A stretch of 64,000 nt of DNA from Amylostereum areolatum. Lineage: Eukaryota > Basidiomycota > Agaricomycetes > Russulales > Stereaceae. The notes beneath the pieces were generated by a model that did not search any database, was not told where the DNA came from, and saw only the letters and a list, made by a program, of their open reading frames with translations. This document shows positions 56,623 through 64,000 of the stretch, one piece after another. Position 1 is the stretch's first letter, and every line of letters starts with the position of its first letter. The DNA is taken from the NCBI GenBank assembly GCA_012932865.1, contig SAXG01000025.1, positions 310,001 through 374,000 of the forward strand. Reading direction: 5' to 3'. The position numbers and the translations under genes were made by a program.

Positions 56623-58165
56623 GTCGCCTCCGTAGATGCCAATGGGAAGGGCGACGGTGGTGCTCGAAGGGTGAGGCGTCGGGACGTGGGGACGGGGACC
56701 TGAGCGTAAAAATATGAACGTCCATCCTGACCGAGTTCGATGATGCCGTCACCGTGCATTGGGGCGAAGGGCTTACCATGTGTCCGACAGTCACTCGATC
56801 ACGGCGGCATCACCTTCTATTCCCTCGCACCTTAAAAACGTCGGGATTGCCCACCGAGTTCGCGCGGTATTTGGGTTTGGTCGTCAGGAAAGTTGGGCTT
56901 TGGGGATGCGGCACGCATTCGAGCTGGGAGTGCCGACGATGCCGTGAAGACTTGGGGATAGAAGGGGTATTTTGGGACGCGTGTGACGGTGTGTTCATGT
57001 GAGGGCTGGGGACGCTCAGGAAGAGGTTCTGTGTGATGGTGGCACGGGAAAAACTGGACGAAATGGGAGAATCCCAGGAGGTCACGATCACGTGGTATTC
57101 CCCACCTTGAGACGCTTTCAGTTCGGTCGTACTACTTCCCTTTCAACACCTCCTACCCAACTCCTACCAACGTTTTCTTGGGTGCCGCTGTCCGATCGTC
57201 TTCTCCTATCATGCCTGATCCTATGCGAGTTGTGCACTGCTCACGCTCAACGGACACTCGAATAAGCGCTCAAGCGCTCACGCACACTGTCCGGGCCCGC
57301 AAGAACCAGAGTTGGGGGTATGGATAAAGTTATAAACACATCTTTGCTCGCATCGTCGCCTGGTGAGATCTTGAGAATCTCTTCAGCCCATGCGCATACA
57401 TATCCTCACTCGCGGACAATTCTGCGTTGATTCTGCGTTGATTCTGCGACTCAGCCGAACTCCGAGTTCGAGCACCTCCGCGTCGTTCACTGCTGCCGAC
57501 GTCGCGGCCACCTTTCTGTTATCGGTACCATATGAGCTCATTTGTCCTTTGTATTTGTAGAACCCAAAGCCCTCCATTGCACTCCTGATACATATCATAT
57601 CAATCACACCGGAGGTGAGCAGGACATATTGCGGGGAGATCAAAACGGGCTCCGTCTCACATATCGCGCGATTGGGTCAGGGGACGATATCCCGATCCAG
57701 GACCTCCGATGAACTCTTACATCTTAGTCGAGGAAACAGTAGCGGCGAGTCGGAGTAGCTTAGTGCATTGTACAGGGCCATCCGTACTCGAACTAGGCCC
57801 GAGACGTGTACAATGGCGGCGAGTACGTCACGAGTCCGACCGCATGTCTACCTACTACCCCGCCGGCAGCCTCTAATCGCTATCATCCGCAGGGGTTCAG
57901 GGAGGCACCCCGAGACCAGTTCCCCCTGCGCCGTCGTCCCAATCCGTCCCCATCCCGACGCCTCTCCTCCCGTCGATCATCAGCAAAAAACCGCAGGGTA
58001 ACTGACAGGCAGATCCTCTATAAATCCACAATGAGACACGGGGGAGATGTCCACTTCCCGCTATCGTCCTGGCCCGCCCCGATGCGCTCGGTTTCCGTAT
58101 ACTTATAGCGCGCCGTCCGCGCCTGTCCTGACCCCCCCTGTCCCGGCGTCTCATTTTCCAGCGGC
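56623..58165. other. Divergent promoter region between GMC and DUF6533 gene 2
   Basis: About 1.5 kb between two divergently transcribed genes. Open frames are short and without family features. It is likely to contain both promoters. Confidence 0.5.
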
Positions 58166-59911
58166 ATGTCGTCGACGACGCTCGACCTCCCCGCATCGTA
58201 CTTCCGCGCCTGTGAGATGTCTCCCGCTTCTCTCGACCTCTTATCTCTCTTCGCGACTGACATCCGCCGCCAGTGGCAAACGGGGAGGAGTCGCGCCTCG
58301 CCGCCCTCTGCGCGCTCGTGTACGACCAAAGTGCGTACTATCCCATCGCGGCGCCCGGCGCTCTCACATGGATCTGATGTCGGCGTAACGACCAGTTCTG
58401 ACTTTCGATGTCGAGGTGAGACCTCCGTTTTACCAGCGTCCCCGCGCCGCCTTTCCTCACGAAGGCTCCTCAGGTCGAATTCGTGTGGAAGATGCGGAAG
58501 CGGAGCTGGGCGTTTTGGCTTTATATATTTGTGAGTCGGCCCGCGCTGTCGGAGACGCTGCTAAACGCCCTTGCTCATGCAAGTGCGACCACACAGAACA
58601 GGATCGTACCTCTCATCTGGCTCGCAATCGATACGGGACCGGGTAAGCCCATCGCGTGGACTCCTCATCCCCGTAACGCGAATCAACGAACCATTCCTTC
58701 TCAGCTCCCATCTCGCCGCATGGCCAGCCAACAGTCGAGGTACGCTCTTGACCTACCCTCCACCCTTGCAAGCTCCCTCGCGCGTCCCAACCTCGATCTT
58801 TCCTGCAGATGTGCGTCTACGCCGTTCACCATTCAATCCTTTGCCTTCCTACTGACGAAGAGTCACCTGCAGCTGCTTCCTCATTCTGACGATGGACAAC
58901 ATCGTCGTCATCCTCACGACGCTCTCGGTCCAGGGTACGCCCATCTCCCGCGCTGTCCGTCCTCGCAGTACGTCCTGACTTCGATACTTATCAGCGATTT
59001 TGCAAATGCGGGTGAGTCGACCACCGCGCACCATATCTCGTCGGATCCCCGTAACGCCCCGCCTTGCTGGCAGATCTATGCCTTGTACAATCAAAACAAG
59101 ACGCTCCGCGCCGTCCTCGCCATCTGCTGCGCCACCGAGCTCGCGCTCATGACCATCTTTCACGGTATATCCATGGCGCGTCTTGCCAGTGAGCATCCCC
59201 GCCGCGCAGATCTGGACCCTTGCTGAATCCGGGACGGCGCATTGCAGAGTCGCCCATCATCCCGACGCCCACAGGCTGTTACTACTCCGGCATCTCCCTG
59301 TTCCCCGCGCTCTTCTGGATCCCGTCGATCGTGTTCGAGCCCGTCCTTTGCGGACTCGTGGTGTGGAAGGCGTGGGGCGAGAGAGCCATGCACGGGTTGA
59401 AGCACAAGATGGGGTACGGCGCGCGGCTGCCCTTGGACCGGCAGGTTCCCAACCTGTGGTTGGATGCGCGGCCAGAGTCCTTCCAGCTTTTGGCGCAAGA
59501 CAGGTGCGTCGTCGTCGTGTTTTTTCCCCTTGTTGAAACCATCTTTCGGCGCTGACCTGCGCCTGGCAGTTTACTCTATTTCTCCGGGTGCGTTTTGCGA
59601 CAAGGACGTGATCACTGGTTGAATTGAACCGGGCACACGCTGACATTCGATCTTCAATACGCAGGATCTTCATCGAGCTGATGATCAACGTCGTCGTATG
59701 GGCGCACTACAACCACTACGTCAACATCGTATACCCGTGCGCTTTTCTCCTCTTGAGCATGCGGATAACGCGTCGGATTCGCTGAGCGGCGTTCTCCAGG
59801 TGGGCAACCTCCATCGGGTCGATCCTCGGCTCCCGTCTCTTCCTCCACATGCGGCAAAACATCCTCAAACCGAGAGAGGAGTCGGACACGATCGCACTTC
59901 AAACGTTTTGA
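58166..59911 (+). CDS. DUF6533 seven-helix membrane protein 2
   Basis: This is a paralog of the gene at 51544-53296. Exon 1 (58166-58211) encodes MSSTTLDLPASYFRA. Further exons give ESRLAALCALVYDQ, LTFDVE, VEFVWKMRKRSWAFWLYIF and NRIVPLIWLAIDT. Hydrophobic segments include MDNIVVILTTLSVQ, LRAVLAICCATELALMTIFH, CYYSGISLFPALFWIPSIVF and FIELMINVVVWAHYNHYVNI. The final exon encodes WATSIGSILGSRLFLHMRQN and ends with TIALQTF at 59911. The first splice positions and phases coincide with gene 1, so the pair arose by duplication around the GMC gene. Function is unknown. Confidence 0.8.
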
Positions 59912-60147
59912 GGCGGACCGAGGACGGGCGAGTTGTACGAGTATTTGTGGTGCTTTTCTCTCAGGTTCTGCGTGTACATCTTGCATGTACTATACTGTAT
60001 CCTCCCCCTCGGACTATTGTCTGCCTAGCGTGTCTCATCCAGGGTCTTATGGAGAATCTTCAGAAACGGGTTGATTCGCGGTACTTTAATCCCTAATACT
60101 TCCGATGTAACGATACACTGTAAAGTACATACAATCTTCTTGACTTC

Positions 60148-61272
60148 CTACAGAAGCTTCACGGACCACTCGAGCACCTGATACGGATCCTTGTTCAGCG
60201 GATACGTGCCGAAGAGCGAGTCCCCACCGCCCTCCATTCGCAACCGTGCGCGCACCTCGACCTCCGCGCGCCCCGCGAAACGCGCCCTCCCACATCTGTC
60301 GCCAGCTCTCGGGCGAGTGGCAGTGCATCTCTCGCGCACTTCCCGTCGGCTTCCACAATTCCCGCGCGAGGCGCCCGCCTTGCACGCCGAAGAGGAGCGC
60401 GCCCGGGTGCCCGGCGAGAAGAGAGGCGAGGGTGTGCGCGAGCGCGGTTTGTTGGGGGTAGGTGAAGAGGTGGAAGAAGGCGCCGGTGAAGAGAGCCGAG
60501 ACGTGTCCTTTGAGGGGGTTCAGGGAGGTGAGGGTGCTGAGGGCAGGTGGAGAGGGGGTGGAGAGGGGGAGCGAAGGGGAGAGAAAGGAGGAGGAGAGGG
60601 CGTCGCCGGCCAGGAAGGCCACGGGGAAGGAGGCCGGCGTCGAGCGGAACATTTCGTGTCCGAGGTCCCAAAGGTCTGCGCATATAGCGACGTCGGTGAG
60701 CGGCGAGGGTAAGTGCAATAGAACAGGCAGGGCGTACCTTTACTCACGTCCACCCCGAGGATGTTTTCAGGCGGATAGCCGTCGAGCACCGCTTTGCGGA
60801 CGTCGTTCCCAACTGCGATAAGACGTGAGGAGGTTAAATCAGCGTAAGCGCGAGTACAGAGGACAGATGACGGACAACAACATCCAAGATCGACGAAGAT
60901 GGCTCCCGGTCGTTCGCGGCCGAGCTGCAGCAGGTCCGGGTAGGCTGGCAAGCGCGCCATCTTCAGCCTTCACCTGGGTCAGCGCGGTGACGGGCTCGAA
61001 CGAGCATGGGACACACTTGGTGAACTCGAAGATGCGAATGCATGGGTATTGATGGAGCTTCGTCCGCGGGGTCAGCACGCATGCGTCGGGGTGCTGTAGA
61101 AGGGGGTACGCACGGAAAAGGCCTTGGTTTGGACGGAGAGGATGTGCCGCTTCAGCTCGTCGTCGTCCTCGATCTCCGTCGCGGCCTTGAGGAACGCCTT
61201 CTCGTCATCGTCGGGGGCATAAAGAGAATCGTCGAGGGGTTTGACCCAGTCTTGGTGTTCTTGCATAGACAT
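60148..61272 (-). CDS. SAM-dependent methyltransferase, AusD-like family
   Basis: This is a class I methyltransferase resembling the fungal family that includes the meroterpenoid enzymes AusD and Trt5. It starts MSMQEHQDWVKPLDDSLYAP. SAM motif I is GAIFVDLGCC, continuing after an intron with VGNDVRKAVLDGYPPENILG. Then come DLWDLGHEMFRSTPASFPVA, LKGHVSALFTGAFFHLFTYP and REMHCHSPESWRQMWEGAF. The expected C-terminus (VEVRARLRMEGGG, DPYQVLEWSVKLL) lies in a different frame from the preceding residues, so there is an apparent one-base shift near 60260-60280 in a GC-rich run. It is either a sequence error or a damaging indel; without it the last 40 residues are replaced. It shares its flank with DUF6533 gene 2 (convergent, 236 bp). 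Confidence 0.8.
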
Positions 61273-62606
61273 GGGCGTGAGGCGAAAGGTCAAGGACCCT
61301 TGGAAGGGTGCGAGATAGCGGGAGGTCCCGTGCGATGTGAAAGCGCATCATCTGTGCTTTGAATAGGTGTCCGATGGGAAAACGGAAACTCTGCTGAGAT
61401 CGAAGACGCGCTGTCGCTCTCACATTGTCAGTGTCACAAGCAGGCGCTGGCCATCACGTGCGCCCAAGCAGCGGGTTTCCAAGTTCAAATTTCCAAGTTC
61501 AATAAGTTCAATCAATCTACCACTATTTACGTGAGAGGAGACCGAGGTAAGTACGAGGGAGACTAACGTCCCGAGAGCACTACAGGTCATTGTCATATAT
61601 GTATCAAGTACAGCGCGGCATTCAAGCTCAAGCGCTCACTGCAAGCGCGGCTCATGGCTGACGGCAAGCTGACTCGGTTTTCTCCTCCTCACGATACACG
61701 GTAAGCCCAAGTACGAGACTCGGTGGCGGTTGACGATCACGGCGCACGGGCTCGGTCGACATCTTCTTCATAGAACCTGGTTGACGGTGATCAAAATAGG
61801 TGCTTTTTTCGGTTCCACGTCGGCTCAAGATCGTGCATTTTTTTCGTGTCGAACGCCACATAGAAAAGCGCCCTCCGAGCTGAACAAAGTTGGAAAGTTA
61901 CTTGGACGGGCAGGCTGCCGCAGGCTCCCCGCCACGATGCTCCAACGCGGAGATACCTATCGAACTCTGCGTATAATGAAACGATGCTAAGGTGTTTTTC
62001 CTTCATCCCGAATATATAATCGTTCGCCAGCGCATCTGTACGCACATCGCCGAGTCGACTCGGACCTCGCTTCTCAGCCCCTCATCCGACTCAGTTTTTT
62101 TCCGAGCCTGGAGTTTGGCCCCAGGGGTATCGAGAGCTGCACTCCATCGCCTTCGCTCAGAGCTACTTACATATCAGGTATCGCGCAATGCTCCCTAGGA
62201 TGCGGTGCCGCAAGGAGTATTCTTTCCTAGTTTTTAATCCCTTGACCTTGACGTAACTCACAGCCATTGAACACCGACAAGCCGGATGCCTCCCCCCGAA
62301 CTGTCGAAATCCACGAAGATCACCGGGTTCGACCACGCAAAACCATCCAACCATATATTCGTACATCTCCAGGCCGTTGATCACGCTGCATGCGCCCGTG
62401 GTCGTGTTTCAGCCGGGCACCCGTTCCTCGAACGACATTTGAAGTCAGACAATGACTTCTCCGCAACATCGACGAGTTTTTTTTTCGCCTCCCGTCATGC
62501 TCTCTCCAGGATGCTTTCCAGAAGCGCACGACTTCGAGGTACGTCCGCTTTGCCGAGCACTACGGTATTCCTTTTTGCAGCGGATCCCTGTTGACGACCG
62601 CTGTTC
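61273..62606. other. Intergenic region between methyltransferase and Zn2Cys6 gene
   Basis: About 1.3 kb. The right part (62480-62606) probably contains the leader of the Zn2Cys6 gene, with an intron-like GTACGT...TTTTTGCAG segment at about 62540-62580. No other gene was recognised. Confidence 0.45.
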
Positions 62607-63591
62607 ATGGCACACGACCTACTTAGCCCTTCAAGTTTCCAACCTGTCGCGAGTAGCGATCCGTATTGGGGCGATTCCTCCGTCTTCGCCACTGGACCAC
62701 TGCTCAATCTCGTCGGACCCGAGGGGAAGAATGCTCGCGACTCGACGGCTGCATGCGGATCCGAGTCGTCTCATCTGCGAGGATGGGATTTATCTCACCC
62801 CACCGAAGCCGCCGTGAGTTCCCTGGGCTCAGTTCAGGCCATTCGCCATTCATAATCATTGTTTAGTTTTATCCTCACCGCGCGTTCCTCAGCGACTCTT
62901 CGGGGTGCCTTGCACCATCTCTCTTTCTGAACCTCGACGGACTCATCGGTCCCAGCTCCAGCCCCGTCCATGGGACTCAACCGGGCTCTTTCCTTGTCAT
63001 GCCCGATACTTCGACACCACCCGGCGACGGTGTATTCAGCGGTGAAGACGACATGCCCGTCCCAGAACCGGCGGATCTCATCAAGCTCGAACCGTTTAAC
63101 GACCCGGAGCCTTTCATCCAGGAGTCAGAGCCTCTCGTCGAGCCGAAACTCAGAAAGCGCAGGCTGGACGGGCCACCTCGCTACCTAGCCTGCTTCTTTT
63201 GCAGGCTACGTAAAATCAGGTGTCTTCCGGAGGAGGGAACGAGTGTCTGTATGTGAGTAGTATTTTTTCTCACCCAGTGCCCGTCTCCGCTTCTGTTTCT
63301 GTTTCTGTTTCTGTTCCTTTTCTTTTTTTCCCGACTCACCGTTTGACTTCCGAGACACTGACTGCTACCAGGGAGTGTCACCGGCGCAAACGGTCTTGCG
63401 ACTTCCCCGAACGCTCGAACAGAGGTGCGCGCAACGACCTCAAGGATAAAAAGAAGAAGGCCGCGAGCACAAAGCAATCGAAACGCGTAGCCACCGACGA
63501 CAGCCCGGCGGTAGTGCACAAACGGCGCGGCCGCCCTAATGGTCGTCGCGCCGAGTCGAGCCCTACTATTGCTAGCACATCACGTTCTTGA
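62607..63591 (+). CDS. Zn2Cys6 fungal transcription factor-like protein
   Basis: The predicted protein has 270 residues in three exons: 62607-62813, 62867-63252 and 63372-63591. The binuclear zinc cluster is complete: CFFCRLRKIRC (Cx2Cx6C), a short loop, then CMECHRRKRSC (Cx2Cx6C), with the intron falling inside the second half. Unlike GAL4-type factors, the cluster lies in the C-terminal half, after an acidic, Pro-rich N-terminal part (GEDDMPVPEPADLIKLEPF), and is followed by a Lys-rich tail (NDLKDKKKKAASTKQSKR, KRRGRPNGRR) that may be a nuclear signal or AT-hook-like. There is no fungal-specific TF domain. It may regulate nearby genes, but that is inference. The 119-bp second intron contains TTTCTG repeats. 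Confidence 0.85.
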
Positions 63592-64000
63592 CCGCATTCA
63601 CGTTCGTTGTTCGCAGTCAACACGGCTGTGAAGTGGTCGTAGTGTCTTGCGCATCATGTACTTTGTTGTGGCGAGTCCGAGTTTTCTGAGCCGTCTTCAT
63701 CGCGGAACCCCATCTCTCAGTTTCTCTGAAGCTTGTCAGGTATATTTTTGCAAATTAGCTCGAGGCGAAGGGGATGTAAGCGTTTTTGGTGCCTCGAAAC
63801 CTCCGAGAGCGTCGGAATAAGTGTCCGTCAAAAGCTCCTCAGTCGGTTCTCGATACGGAGCGCGCGAGCCCGGCGTCGGTACTTACTCCAAGATTTGACA
63901 CCACTCTCCATTCAGCGTTGCCTCACATCGGGAGGTGACCGTTACGAATTCGATTCAGGACGACGTGCCAGAGGTTCGTGCCCTGGAACTTCCTGAGAGC
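63592..64000. other. Window end, no gene recognised
   Basis: About 400 bp after the Zn2Cys6 gene. One open frame (63733-63996) has no recognisable features. Confidence 0.4.

Noticed and set aside
63295..63330. TTTCTG repeat as a mobile or regulatory element
   Set aside because: A short microsatellite-like pyrimidine tract inside an intron of the Zn2Cys6 gene; such tracts are common near fungal splice acceptors.
63733..63996. 87-codon open frame at the window end
   Set aside because: No recognisable features and cut by the window edge.
1..64000. CRISPR array, prophage or bacterial operon
   Set aside because: No regularly spaced repeats, no phage genes and no Shine-Dalgarno-led operons; intron-rich eukaryotic genes throughout.

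Overview
The window looks like nuclear DNA of a basidiomycete fungus, most likely an Agaricomycete. Genes carry many short (about 45-75 bp) GT-AG introns on both strands. The recognisable families are typical of mushroom-forming fungi: a Plavaka-type DNA transposon with a DUF6532-like partner, DUF6533/DUF6534 seven-helix membrane proteins, an F-box/LRR-like protein, CsbD-like stress proteins, a fungal GMC oxidoreductase and a Zn2Cys6 regulator. No bacterial, CRISPR or rRNA features were seen. Gene models were assembled by hand from open frames and splice signals. Where exon lengths are given, the summed CDS is divisible by three.

Region 1 (0.3-19.2 kb) is a tandem array of seven paralogous BTB/POZ genes of about 360-370 residues. 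All share a four-exon plan with a tiny terminal exon, which in six of the seven encodes a Trp-Gly tail. One copy (BTB2) is split by a 6.9-kb Plavaka-type element with imperfect terminal inverted repeats and a duplicated GATGTC target. The transposase has at least three frameshifts. Two divergent gene pairs in the array look like copies of one pair.

Region 2 (19.4-21 kb) holds a poly(A)-tailed retroposon-like insertion bounded by a perfect 16-bp duplication, and a CsbD-like gene.

Region 3 (22-32.8 kb) contains three tandem trichodiene-synthase-family (TRI5-like) terpene synthase genes with identical internal exon lengths and a conserved TATA box exactly 37 bp before each ATG. The first two are each followed by a convergent 2-oxoglutarate/Fe(II) dioxygenase-like gene; both of these dioxygenase copies are broken. 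The third synthase has lost a splice donor. A 1,026-bp foldback element with 330-bp arms sits between the second and third synthases.

Region 4 (32.8-48.3 kb) carries an F-box protein, an intron-containing tRNA-Glu(UUC) with a nearby partial copy, a frameshifted dioxygenase copy, a small secreted hydrophobic protein, the SQS1-like R3H/G-patch gene, a second CsbD gene, a relic resembling an LRR protein, and the only intact dioxygenase copy (511 aa).

Region 5 (49.6-63.6 kb) carries a DUF6534 protein, two DUF6533 proteins flanking an aryl-alcohol-oxidase-like GMC oxidoreductase, an AusD-like methyltransferase and a Zn2Cys6 protein. Terpene synthases, dioxygenases, a flavin oxidase, a methyltransferase and a regulator in about 41 kb are compatible with a terpenoid gene cluster. 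That link is inference, because housekeeping genes interrupt the stretch and much of it is decayed.
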